Position numbers and translations under genes: made by a program. A DNA stretch of 64,000 bases, from assembly GCA_026126205.1 (NCBI GenBank), contig JAHCJP010000001.1, forward strand, positions 682,001 through 746,000. The letters are read 5' to 3'. The stretch is from Maricaulaceae bacterium (lineage in GTDB: Bacteria > Pseudomonadota > Alphaproteobacteria > Caulobacterales > Maricaulaceae). Each line of letters starts with the position of its first letter. The first letter of the stretch is position 1. Below are positions 26,900 to 34,025 of this stretch, in pieces. The notes under the pieces are model-generated. The model ran no database searches, had not been told where the DNA came from, and saw nothing but the letters and a program-made list of their open reading frames with translations.

Positions 26900-28369
26900 A
26901 TGGACGCCAATATCACGGTTCTGGTCACGCTGATCGCCTACAAGCTGGTGCTGATCGGGGTCGGCCTGTGGGCGGCGCGGCTGAACCGCACCGAATCCGA
27001 CTTCTTCCTCGCCGGCCGCGCCCTCGGCCCCTGGGTGGCGGGGCTGAGCTACGCCGCCTCCACCTCCTCGGCCTGGGTGCTGCTTGGCTATACCGGCTTC
27101 ATCTACGCCGCCGGGCTTTCGGCGCTGTGGATGGTTCCGGGCATACTGGGCGCCTACGCCGTGGTCTGGCTGTGGTTCGGGCCGCGCGCCCGCGCCGAAA
27201 CCGCGGCGGAAGGCCATGTCACCCTCGCCGATTTCATGGCGGCGCGGACCCGCGGCGCCGCGCGCCGCGCCATCGCCTGGGTCAGCGCGCTGCTGATCCT
27301 GTTCTGCTTCATCTTCTATATCGCCGCCCAGTTCGGCGCGGCGGGCATCGCTTTCGAGAGCCAGTTCGCCCTCGGCCGGGTGGAGAGCATCCTGATCGGC
27401 GCCGGGGTGGTGCTGTTCTACAGCCTGATCGGCGGTTTCTGGGCGGTCAGCGTCACCGACACCATCCAGGGCGCGATCATGGCGCTGATCGCCGTCGCCC
27501 TGCCCGCCGCCGCGGTGATCGCCGCCGGCGGGCCGGTGGAGATTTTCCACACCCTCGCCGCCACGGCGCCGGAGGGGTATCTGGATTTCACCGGCGGGCG
27601 GGCGGGTTTCATCTTGCTCGGCTTCGCCATGGGGCTGGCCGGCATCGGCCTCGGCGCGCTGGGCCAGCCGCAACTGTTCTCGCGCCTGATGGCGGTGAAG
27701 GACGAGGCCTCGCGCAAGCGCGGCTTTCTGGTCGCCATCGTCTGGGGCGTCACCGTGCACGCCGGCATGGCGGCGCTGGCGCTGGCCGGGCGGGCGCTGG
27801 TCGGCGCGGGCGAGGACGGCGAGGCGCTGTTCTACCGCGTCGCGGCCGACCTGCTGCCCCCGGTTCTGGCCGGGGTAGTGATCGCCGCCGTGCTGTCGGC
27901 GGTGATGTCGACGGTGGATTCGCTGCTGGTCGCCACCTCGGCGGCGGTGGCGCATGACATGGGCGCGGCGCGGCGCTGGCCGGGGCGCGAGGTGGCCGTG
28001 GGCCGTATCGTGATGGCCGTGCTGTGCGCGCTGGCGGTGGCGATGGCGATGGCCGTTCCGGCGAGCATTTTCGACCGGGTGCTGTTCTCATGGTCGGCGC
28101 TGGGCGCCGCCTTCGGCCCGGTGATCGCCGTGCGGGTGATGGGCGCGGAGCCGCGGGCCGGGGCGATTCTCGCCGCCATGCTTCTCGGTTTCGGGGTCTC
28201 GGCGCTGTTCTTCACCCTGCGCAGCCTGGGCGCCGACGGCGGCGGCGTCATCGGCCTGCTGGGCGAGCTGGCGCGCCTGCCCGGCGCGCCGTTCGAGCGC
28301 GTCTTCCCGTGGGTCGCGCCGCTGATCCTGCTGCTCGCCTTCCGGCAGCAGGGGGCGAAGGCTGGCTGA
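26900..28369 (+). CDS. Sodium:solute symporter, PutP-like (proline type)
   Basis: A 489-residue membrane protein with about 12 to 13 transmembrane helices, the SSS-family layout. Typical proline-symporter features are TESDFFLAGRALGPWVAGLSYAAS near residue 35, GGFWAVSVTDTIQGAIM near residue 175, the LGQPQLFSRLMAVKDEAS loop near residue 255, and VLSAVMSTVDSLLV near residue 335. It should import proline or a similar solute with Na+. The start ATG 26900 is well placed. It is divergent from the hydratase gene by 42 bp; a 12-bp palindrome GACCCTAGGGTC lies in that gap at 26869-26880. Confidence 0.88.
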   Translation: MDANITVLVTLIAYKLVLIGVGLWAARLNRTESDFFLAGRALGPWVAGLSYAASTSSAWVLLGYTGFIYAAGLSALWMVPGILGAYAVVWLWFGPRARAETAAEGHVTLADFMAARTRGAARRAIAWVSALLILFCFIFYIAAQFGAAGIAFESQFALGRVESILIGAGVVLFYSLIGGFWAVSVTDTIQGAIMALIAVALPAAAVIAAGGPVEIFHTLAATAPEGYLDFTGGRAGFILLGFAMGLAGIGLGALGQPQLFSRLMAVKDEASRKRGFLVAIVWGVTVHAGMAALALAGRALVGAGEDGEALFYRVAADLLPPVLAGVVIAAVLSAVMSTVDSLLVATSAAVAHDMGAARRWPGREVAVGRIVMAVLCALAVAMAMAVPASIFDRVLFSWSALGAAFGPVIAVRVMGAEPRAGAILAAMLLGFGVSALFFTLRSLGADGGGVIGLLGELARLPGAPFERVFPWVAPLILLLAFRQQGAKAG

Positions 28370-28407
28370 ACGGCGGATCCAAAGCCCCGCGCGCTTGCGC
28401 CGCAGGG

Positions 28408-28455
28408 GGTGCGGCCGCGCATCCCTTGGCCCCCGCGCCGCATGATATATGTTAA
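28408..28455 (+). promoter_or_regulatory. Upstream element of moaA shared with moaC
   Basis: GGTGCGGCCGCGC (28408-28420), CTTGG (28425-28429) and ATGATATATGTTAA (28442-28455) repeat the arrangement found before moaC (17068-17113). The last block differs from the moaC copy by one base and the middle spacer is two bases longer. It ends 42 bp before the TTG start of moaA. Probably a shared promoter or operator; no known molybdate or Fnr-type site matches it. Confidence 0.55.
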
Positions 28456-28456
28456 G

Positions 28457-28474
28457 TCAGGGTCCTGACCCTGA
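28457..28474. promoter_or_regulatory. 8-bp inverted repeat in the moaA leader
   Basis: TCAGGGTC-CT-GACCCTGA, perfect arms of 8 bp with a 2-bp centre, directly after the shared moaA element and 23 bp before the start codon. Its core GGGTCCTGACCC recurs at 31541-31552. It could be an operator; the loop is too small for a good RNA hairpin. Confidence 0.45.
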
Positions 28475-28497
28475 AGCCGCCGCGCGAAGGAGCCGCC

Positions 28498-29517
28498 TTG
28501 GCCCGCGACACCGCACCCGCCACCGCCCGCCCGCTGATCGACGCCTTCGGGAGACGCATCAGCTATCTGCGCCTGTCGGTGACCGACCGCTGCGATCTGC
28601 GCTGCGTCTATTGCATGGCCGAACGGACGTATTTCCTGCCGAAATCCGAACTGCTGACGCTGGAGGAGCTGATGGCGCTGTGCGGCGCCTTCATCGACCG
28701 CGGGGTGACGAAAATCCGCATCACCGGCGGCGAGCCGCTGGTGCGCCGCGACGTGATGCGCCTGTTCGGCAATCTCGGCCAGCGCCTGAACGGCGGCGGG
28801 CTGGAAGAGCTGACGCTGACCACCAACGCCACGCAGCTCGACCGTCATGCGCAAACCCTGTTCGATTGCGGCGTGCGGCGGGTGAATGTGTCGCTGGATA
28901 CGCTGGACCCGGCGCTGTTCTCGCGCCTGACGCGCGGCGGTGATCTGGGCAAAACGCTGGCCGGGATCGAGGCCGCGGCGCAGGCCGGGCTGAAGGTGAA
29001 GCTGAACGCCGTGGCCCTGAAAGGCGCCAATGAGGACGAGCTTCCGGCGCTGATCGAATGGGCGCATGGCCGCGGCCATGACGTGACCCTGATCGAGGTG
29101 ATGCCGGTGGGCGATTCCGGCTATGACCGCGCCACGCAGTTCCTGCCACTGGACGCGGTGCGGCGACGGCTGGAGGCGCGCTGGACGCTGGCCCCGCTGC
29201 CCGACCGCACCGGCGGCCCGGCGCGCTATGTGAAGGTGGCCGAGACCGGCGGACGCATCGGCTTCATCACGCCTTTGACCGGCAATTTCTGCGATGGCTG
29301 CAACCGGGTGCGGGTGACCTGCACCGGGCGGCTGTATCTGTGCCTGGGGCGGAACGAGAAGCTGGACCTGCGCGCGGCGCTGCGCGCCGGCGGGCCGCAG
29401 GCGCTGGACACGCTTCTGGACCACGCCATGGCGATCAAGCCGAAGGGGCATGACTTCGCCATCGCCCCCGGCGCCGCGCCCGCCGTGGCGCGCAACATGG
29501 CCCATACCGGGGGCTGA
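28498..29517 (+). CDS. moaA: MoaA, GTP 3',8-cyclase
   Basis: A 339-residue radical SAM enzyme. The N-terminal cluster motif CDLRCVYC gives Cys32, Cys36 and Cys39. The C-terminal second cluster is Cys265, Cys268 and Cys282 with the MoaA spacing CxxC-x13-C. The protein ends HTGG, the double-glycine tail that MoaA needs for activity. It converts GTP, via a cyclised intermediate, into the MoaC substrate. Start is TTG 28498, with AAGGAG at 28486-28491 in the right position and the conserved [20 protein letters not shown] following soon after. It heads the moaA-moaD-moaE-moaB-TauE run. Confidence 0.96.
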   Translation: MARDTAPATARPLIDAFGRRISYLRLSVTDRCDLRCVYCMAERTYFLPKSELLTLEELMALCGAFIDRGVTKIRITGGEPLVRRDVMRLFGNLGQRLNGGGLEELTLTTNATQLDRHAQTLFDCGVRRVNVSLDTLDPALFSRLTRGGDLGKTLAGIEAAAQAGLKVKLNAVALKGANEDELPALIEWAHGRGHDVTLIEVMPVGDSGYDRATQFLPLDAVRRRLEARWTLAPLPDRTGGPARYVKVAETGGRIGFITPLTGNFCDGCNRVRVTCTGRLYLCLGRNEKLDLRAALRAGGPQALDTLLDHAMAIKPKGHDFAIAPGAAPAVARNMAHTGG

Positions 29518-29521
29518 GGGC

Positions 29522-29776
29522 ATGGCGATCACCCTGCGATACTTCGCCGAGGTGCGCGACCGCGTCGGCAGGGCGTCCGAAACCGCGGACCTGCCGGCCG
29601 GCGTGCGCGATGGCGCCGCGCTGATCGAATGGCTGGCGGCGCGCGAACCGCAGGCGGCGGAGGCGCTGAACCGCCCGTCGCTGCGCCTGATCGTCAATGA
29701 CGAAATATCGCCGCTGTCCGCCGCCATCCATGACGGCGACGACATCGCCGTCTGCCCGCCGTTCAGCGGGGGCTGA
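29522..29776 (+). CDS. moaD: MoaD, small subunit of molybdopterin synthase
   Basis: An 84-residue ubiquitin-fold protein, ITLRYFAEVRDRVG at the N-terminus and PPFSGG at the C-terminus. The terminal Gly-Gly becomes thiocarboxylated and gives sulfur to the pterin. ATG 29522 lies 4 bp after the moaA stop; the longer open frame upstream is a shadow of moaA. It is followed by moaE one base after its stop. Confidence 0.94.
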   Translation: MAITLRYFAEVRDRVGRASETADLPAGVRDGAALIEWLAAREPQAAEALNRPSLRLIVNDEISPLSAAIHDGDDIAVCPPFSGG

Positions 29777-29777
29777 G

Positions 29778-30260
29778 ATGGACGGATCGCCGCCCCGGGC
29801 CGATGCGCGCATCATCGTGACGGTGCAGGACGCGCCGTTCGATCCCGGCGCCCTGCTCAGCGGGTTTTGCGAGACCGCCGCGGACTGTGGCGCCGCGGCC
29901 AGCTTCACCGGCCTGGTGCGCGGCGATGGCGGGCTGACGGCGCTGGAGCTGCAGCACCTGCCGCGCGTCACCGAAACGGCGCTGCGCCGAATTGCGGATC
30001 ACGCCGCCGCACGCTGGGGCCTGCGCGCGGCGCTGATCGTCCACCGCACCGGGCGCATGGCGCCGGGCGAGGCGATCGTCATTGTCGCCGCCGCCGCGCC
30101 GCACCGCCGCGCCGCAATCAGCGCCGCCGAATTCATGATCGACGTGTTGAAGACCGAGGCCCCGTTCTGGAAAAAGGAAATCCGCCCGGACGGCGAGAAA
30201 TGGATCGAACCGACAGAGGCCGACGCCGGCGCCGCCGCGCGCTGGCTGGAAAAGGAATGA
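29778..30260 (+). CDS. moaE: MoaE, large subunit of molybdopterin synthase
   Basis: A 160-residue protein. MoaE features are ASFTGLVRGD near residue 42, the H-R-x-G-x-M-A-P-G-E block (IVHRTGRMAPGEAIV) near residue 90, and the catalytic lysine region APFWKKEI near residue 130. With MoaD it turns cyclic pyranopterin monophosphate into molybdopterin. The ATG at 29778 lies directly after the moaD stop. Confidence 0.95.
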   Translation: MDGSPPRADARIIVTVQDAPFDPGALLSGFCETAADCGAAASFTGLVRGDGGLTALELQHLPRVTETALRRIADHAAARWGLRAALIVHRTGRMAPGEAIVIVAAAAPHRRAAISAAEFMIDVLKTEAPFWKKEIRPDGEKWIEPTEADAGAAARWLEKE

Positions 30261-30264
30261 GCGC

Positions 30265-30780
30265 GTGAACCACGCACCCGAACAGGTCGGCTTCGCCGTC
30301 CTGACCGTCACCGACAGCCGCGACGAGAGCACCGACAAGTCCGGCCGCTATCTGCGCGAGGCCATCGCCGCCGACGGCCACGCCGTCATCGACCGCGCCA
30401 TCGTCCCCGATGATGTTCCGGCGATCCAGAACAAGTTGCGCGAATGGATCGCCGATCCGCGTATCCACGCCGTCATCGCCACCGGCGGCACCGGCCTGAC
30501 CGGGCGCGACGTGACGCCGGAGGCGTTCAAACCGCTCTACGACAAGGAGATCGAGGGCTTTTCGGCCGTCTTTCACCGCATCAGCTATGACAGCGTCGGT
30601 GTATCGACCATGCAGTCGCGCGCCACGGCGGGCATCGCGAACGGCACCTATCTGTTCGCGGTTCCCGGCTCCACCGGCGGCTGCCGCGACGCCTGGGAAA
30701 AGGTGCTGCGCCATGAATTCGACCGCAGCCACCGGCCCTGCAATCTGGTCGAAATCCTGCCGCGGCTGACCGAACGCTAG
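30265..30780 (+). CDS. moaB: MoaB, molybdenum cofactor biosynthesis protein B
   Basis: A 171-residue MoaB/MogA-fold protein. It has VLTVTDSRDESTDKSGRYL at the N-terminus, ATGGTGLTGRDVTPEA near residue 72 and VPGSTGGCRDAWEKVL near residue 133, all in the MPT-binding site. As no mogA is seen, this protein probably adenylylates molybdopterin before MoeA acts; in some bacteria MoaB cannot do this, so the assignment of the step is inference. It starts with GTG at 30265, 4 bp after moaE. Confidence 0.93.
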   Translation: MNHAPEQVGFAVLTVTDSRDESTDKSGRYLREAIAADGHAVIDRAIVPDDVPAIQNKLREWIADPRIHAVIATGGTGLTGRDVTPEAFKPLYDKEIEGFSAVFHRISYDSVGVSTMQSRATAGIANGTYLFAVPGSTGGCRDAWEKVLRHEFDRSHRPCNLVEILPRLTER

Positions 30781-30791
30781 GGTCCGGACCC
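30780..30791. promoter_or_regulatory. 12-bp palindrome between moaB and the TauE/SafE gene
   Basis: GGGTCCGGACCC begins at the last base of the moaB stop codon and ends one base before the GTG start of the next gene. It differs at one position from GGGTCCTGACCC found at 28460-28471 and 31541-31552. Role unknown. Confidence 0.4.
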
Positions 30792-30792
30792 C

Positions 30793-31536
30793 GTGGACAT
30801 CGATGTCACCCTGCTGGCGATGCTGGGCACCTTCTTCGCCGCCGCGGTGTTGTACGGCGCCGTCGGTCATGGCGGCGGCTCGGCCTATCTGGCGGTGATG
30901 GCGCTGTTCGGCGTTCCGCAGGATGTGATGCGGCCCACCGCGCTGGTCAGCAATATCGGCGTCGCCGGCATGGGCGCCGTCCGTTTCACTCTCGCCGGTT
31001 TCGCGCGCTGGCGGCTGTATCTGCCATTCCTGATCGGCTCGGCGCCGTTTGCGCTGCTGGGCGGGTCGCTGCGCCTGCCCGACCCGGTCTATGGCGCGGT
31101 CATCGGCCTGGTGCTGCTGTTCTCGGCGGTGTTGTTCTTCATCCGCCCCAAGGCGTTCGGCGAGTATGAGGCCCGCCCCTCGCCGGTCGCAGGCCGCCTC
31201 GGCGCCGGGGCGGGCATCGGCCTGCTGGCCGGGCTGACCGGCACCGGCGGCGGCATCTTCCTCAGCCCGTTGCTGATCTTCCTGCGCTGGGCGCCGCCGC
31301 GCGAGGCGGCGGGCGCGGCCGCGGTGTTCGTTCTGGTCAATTCGCTGTCCGGCCTCGCCGGCCAACTCGCCGCCGGGCGCGACATCCCCCTGTCCGCCCT
31401 GCCGCTGGCCTGCGCGGCGCTGCTGGGCGGCGCCATCGGCGGCACGCTGGGCATCCACATCCTCTCGGGCCGCGGCATGGCGGTGATGCTGGGCGGCGTG
31501 CTGGCCGTGGCCGGGCTGAAAATGCTGGTCTTCTGA
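30793..31536 (+). CDS. TauE/SafE-family sulfite/anion exporter
   Basis: A 247-residue membrane protein with about eight helices. The family pattern is seen as a duplicated unit: GAVGHGGGSAYLAVMALFG near residue 22 and LAGLTGTGGGIFLSPLLIF near residue 147. TauE/SafE proteins move sulfite, sulfonates or other organic anions. It starts with GTG 30793, 12 bp after moaB, and is therefore probably in the moa operon. A link to molybdate or sulfur handling in cofactor synthesis is possible but inferred only from position. Confidence 0.85.
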   Translation: MDIDVTLLAMLGTFFAAAVLYGAVGHGGGSAYLAVMALFGVPQDVMRPTALVSNIGVAGMGAVRFTLAGFARWRLYLPFLIGSAPFALLGGSLRLPDPVYGAVIGLVLLFSAVLFFIRPKAFGEYEARPSPVAGRLGAGAGIGLLAGLTGTGGGIFLSPLLIFLRWAPPREAAGAAAVFVLVNSLSGLAGQLAAGRDIPLSALPLACAALLGGAIGGTLGIHILSGRGMAVMLGGVLAVAGLKMLVF

Positions 31537-31540
31537 CCAG

Positions 31541-31552
31541 GGGTCCTGACCC
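31541..31552. promoter_or_regulatory. 12-bp inverted repeat after the TauE/SafE gene
   Basis: GGGTC-CT-GACCC lies between the convergent TauE/SafE gene and the outer-membrane barrel gene, touching the stop codon of the latter. It is identical to the 12-bp core in the moaA leader. No T-run follows, so it is a poor terminator. Confidence 0.4.
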
Positions 31553-32754
31553 TACATCCGCCAGCTCAGCGACAGCCAGACTTTGTCACGGTCCGCCGGT
31601 CCGCCCGCCGCGCCATTGAAGCGCGCCGCCTTCAGCTCCAGCGCCGTGCGCGCGTCCAGCGCCAGCGCCAGCATCGCTCCGGTCTCGTTTCCATAGCGCC
31701 CCCCGCCGCGCGCGGCGTCGAACCGGTGATGGACGATCACCGCCTGCAGGCTTTGCCCCACAGGCGGCGACGCCCAGCGCCAGGCGGCGCGGACATGGCT
31801 GTCGCGCACGCCGTTGGCCGGCGTAGCCAGGAACACGTCCGCCCAGCCCTGGAAGGCGTGCAGGGTGGCCAGCGGGGTGGAGAAGCCGCGCGTCCCGTCG
31901 CCGCCGAGGCGTTCCTGCCCCAGCGTAACCGTAACCCCGGCATGGGCGATCCCGGCCTCGAACCGCGTATAATCCAGGCCGAAGCCCGCCGGGCTGTTGG
32001 CGTAATCGCGCTGGCGCGCATATTCCGCCAGCCAGTTCAGACGCCAGCCTTCGGCCATGTCGGCGCCGCCGTCGAGGCGCAGCCCATGCGTGGCGCTGGA
32101 CAGCGCCGCGGCGTCGCGGAACTCCAGCCAGTAGCCATAGGCGGTGATGGCCCCGAACGGCAGCGCATAGCGCGCCGTGGCGGCATGGGCGTTCAGGTCG
32201 AACTCGCCCTGCGGGTGGCGGTCGCCGAACACGCGGTGGGCGCGGCCCAGCCAGGCGTAATCGATGGTGAGATTCTGCACGCCCGTATGGGTGACGCGCA
32301 CGCCGTCGAAGGTCTGTTCGTTCTGGCGGAAGCCGACATTGCCGATGAAGCGGGCGTCGCCGAAGATCACCCGCTGCCGCCCGGCGATCACCGTAGTGTC
32401 CGCCAGCCCCGTGAACTCCAGCTGCGCGCGGTTGAGCTGAAACACCTCCGGATCGGCGATCGCCGGATAGCCGGGCCGGTTGTTGACCGCATCGTTGAAG
32501 GTTCCGGCGAGATGCGCCACGCCCTCGCCCTCGACCAGCAGGCGGAAGCCGCGCGCCTCCGCCGTGCGGAAGCCGAAACGGGCGCGGAAGGTGAGCGCCT
32601 GCGACCGCTCCGCCAGCCCGTCCTGCGACACGCTCTCGTAACGCAGCCGCGTATCCAGGATCGGTTCGATCCTCGCCGGCCCGTCCAGCGCCACGGCGGG
32701 GGCGGCCATCGCCAGGACGGCGGCGAAACATCCGGATTTCAAACAGTTACGCAT
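31552..32754 (-). CDS. Outer-membrane beta-barrel protein, alginate-export-like
   Basis: A 400-residue protein. It has a signal peptide (MRNCLKSGCFAAVLAMAAPAVA), then ARIEPILDTRLRYE and many alternating amphipathic strands, with RQRVIFGDARFIGNVGFRQNEQTFDGVR near residue 120. That pattern fits the alginate-export-type porin family; most family members are not true alginate exporters. The last residues are SLSWRM, so the usual terminal Phe is replaced by Met. ATG 32754 is fixed by the signal peptide and by AGGAAAGG upstream. It follows the PPIase gene by about 100 bp on the same strand, so it may read through from the nar operon and could be a porin for anions (speculative). Confidence 0.75.
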   Translation of the reverse strand: MRNCLKSGCFAAVLAMAAPAVALDGPARIEPILDTRLRYESVSQDGLAERSQALTFRARFGFRTAEARGFRLLVEGEGVAHLAGTFNDAVNNRPGYPAIADPEVFQLNRAQLEFTGLADTTVIAGRQRVIFGDARFIGNVGFRQNEQTFDGVRVTHTGVQNLTIDYAWLGRAHRVFGDRHPQGEFDLNAHAATARYALPFGAITAYGYWLEFRDAAALSSATHGLRLDGGADMAEGWRLNWLAEYARQRDYANSPAGFGLDYTRFEAGIAHAGVTVTLGQERLGGDGTRGFSTPLATLHAFQGWADVFLATPANGVRDSHVRAAWRWASPPVGQSLQAVIVHHRFDAARGGGRYGNETGAMLALALDARTALELKAARFNGAAGGPADRDKVWLSLSWRM

Positions 32755-32853
32755 GGATACACCTTTCCTGTTCGCGGGCGGGCGGATTCGCCCGCGCCGC
32801 GCGGCTTGCGGCCGTTTTTCCAAAGCCCCTTACCGGCCGTTACCGGCCGGGCG

Positions 32854-33678
32854 TTACTGCACCAGCGGGCTGTCGGCCCCGCCCATGTCCAATCCCTCGA
32901 TCTTGGCCTCGCCAAGCAGGATCTGCACATATTGCGCGGCGGCGCGCCGCCAGCTCGCTTCGGCCAACCAGGCCGCGATGCGGTCCTTCACCGCCTCGAA
33001 GGGCAGCGTCTCGCCCGCCTGTTTGCGGTCCAGCCGGATGATGTGCACGCCATAGCGCGTCTTGACCGGCGTATCGCAGATCTGGCCTTCCTCCAGCGCG
33101 GTCATGAAGGTCTCGAACTCCGGCGTCGTCTGGCCCGGCGTCACCTGGCCCAGCCGGCCGCCCTCCTTGCCCGACGGGCAGTCGGAGCGGGCTTTGGCCA
33201 GTCCCTCGAACGCCTTCGGATCGGCCTTCAGCGCCGAAAGCGCCGCTTCGGCCTCGCCCAGCGCCTTGTCGAAGGCCGTCTTGTCGGCCCGGTCGGCGGA
33301 AAACAGGATATGCGCCGGCTCATAGATATCCGGCGAGCGGAACTTGCCGGTATTGTTGCCGTAAAAGCGCCGGCACTCGTCTTCCGTCGCCTTCGGGGCC
33401 GTCACCTCCTGCTCTATCACCGCGCGCATCAGCGCCTCGTCGGCGGTTTCGCGGCGCCCGGCCTCGTCTTTTCGCGGCTCGGGCGTCAGGCCCAGCTCCC
33501 GCCCGCGCTGCAACAGCAGCTCGCGGATCACCAGCGCCTCGGCGGCGGCGCGCCAGGCGGCGTCCGGCCCCGGCGCCGGATGGTTCTGCGCCTCGGCGGC
33601 CACGGCCTCGGCCGTGATCGCCGCACCGTTGACGCGGATCGGCGGCGCTTCGGCTTGCGGCTGGTTTTGCGCGTTCAT
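32854..33678 (-). CDS. Parvulin-type peptidyl-prolyl isomerase of the nar operon (NifM-like)
   Basis: A 274-residue protein without a visible signal peptide. An N-terminal helical part (about 1-115) is followed by a parvulin domain: EPAHILFSADRAD near residue 120, CPSGKEGGRLGQVTPGQTTPEFE near residue 170, and TRYGVHIIRLDRK near residue 210. Similar isomerase genes close nar operons in Pseudomonas and relatives, where a role in folding the cytoplasmic nitrate reductase subunits is assumed. ATG 33678 overlaps the chorismate mutase stop by 4 bp. This is the last gene of the overlapping run. Confidence 0.88.
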   Translation of the reverse strand: MNAQNQPQAEAPPIRVNGAAITAEAVAAEAQNHPAPGPDAAWRAAAEALVIRELLLQRGRELGLTPEPRKDEAGRRETADEALMRAVIEQEVTAPKATEDECRRFYGNNTGKFRSPDIYEPAHILFSADRADKTAFDKALGEAEAALSALKADPKAFEGLAKARSDCPSGKEGGRLGQVTPGQTTPEFETFMTALEEGQICDTPVKTRYGVHIIRLDRKQAGETLPFEAVKDRIAAWLAEASWRRAAAQYVQILLGEAKIEGLDMGGADSPLVQ

Positions 33679-34025
33679 GGCGTCGCCTCCTTCATTTCGT
33701 GCGCGGCCGCACCGGCGCCGCGCGGGCGCAGCATCCGGCGCTGGCGTTCCAGGCTGCGGCGCAGCAGCAACGCCCAGACGGGTTCGACCGTCGCCGGGTC
33801 GAGCCCCAGCCGCGCCGCCTCGCGCCGCACATTGGCCAGCACCCGGCCCTCGCGCCGCGGGTCCGCCGGGTCGGCCCAGCCGCGCTTGCACAGCGCCGCA
33901 GCGTCCGTCAGGCGCCGGCGCCGCGCCAGCAGGCGCACCAGCGCGCGGTCGGCCGCGTCGATGCGCCAGCGCAGCAGCGCCAGCGGCGACGGCAGGGGCG
34001 GAAGCGGGAACGGCAGATCAGGCAT
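33675..34025 (-). CDS. AroQ-type chorismate mutase within the nar-ubi operon
   Basis: A 116-residue all-helical protein. It aligns along its length with the E. coli AroQ domain of PheA, and all eight active-site residues can be matched: Arg19, Arg36, Lys47, Asp55, Arg58, Glu59, Ser91 and Gln95 (E. coli Arg11, Arg28, Lys39, Asp48, Arg51, Glu52, Ser84, Gln88). It should therefore convert chorismate to prephenate, or act on a close relative such as isochorismate. It carries no prephenate dehydratase or other fused domain. The ATG at 34025 overlaps the ubiV end by 8 bp. The position beside the ubiquinone genes is unexpected; see findings. Confidence 0.85.
   Translation of the reverse strand: MPDLPFPLPPLPSPLALLRWRIDAADRALVRLLARRRRLTDAAALCKRGWADPADPRREGRVLANVRREAARLGLDPATVEPVWALLLRRSLERQRRMLRPRGAGAAAHEMKEATP

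Noticed and set aside
28370..28497. Moco riboswitch before moaA
   Set aside because: The leader has a short inverted repeat with a 2-base centre, but not the conserved multi-stem layout of a Moco RNA. The GGTGCGGCCGCGC block is shared with moaC as a DNA-like element.
32755..32853. Strong terminator after the PPIase gene
   Set aside because: CCGGCC-GGTAAC-GGCCGG can fold, but no T-run follows in the minus-strand direction, so a firm terminator call is not justified.
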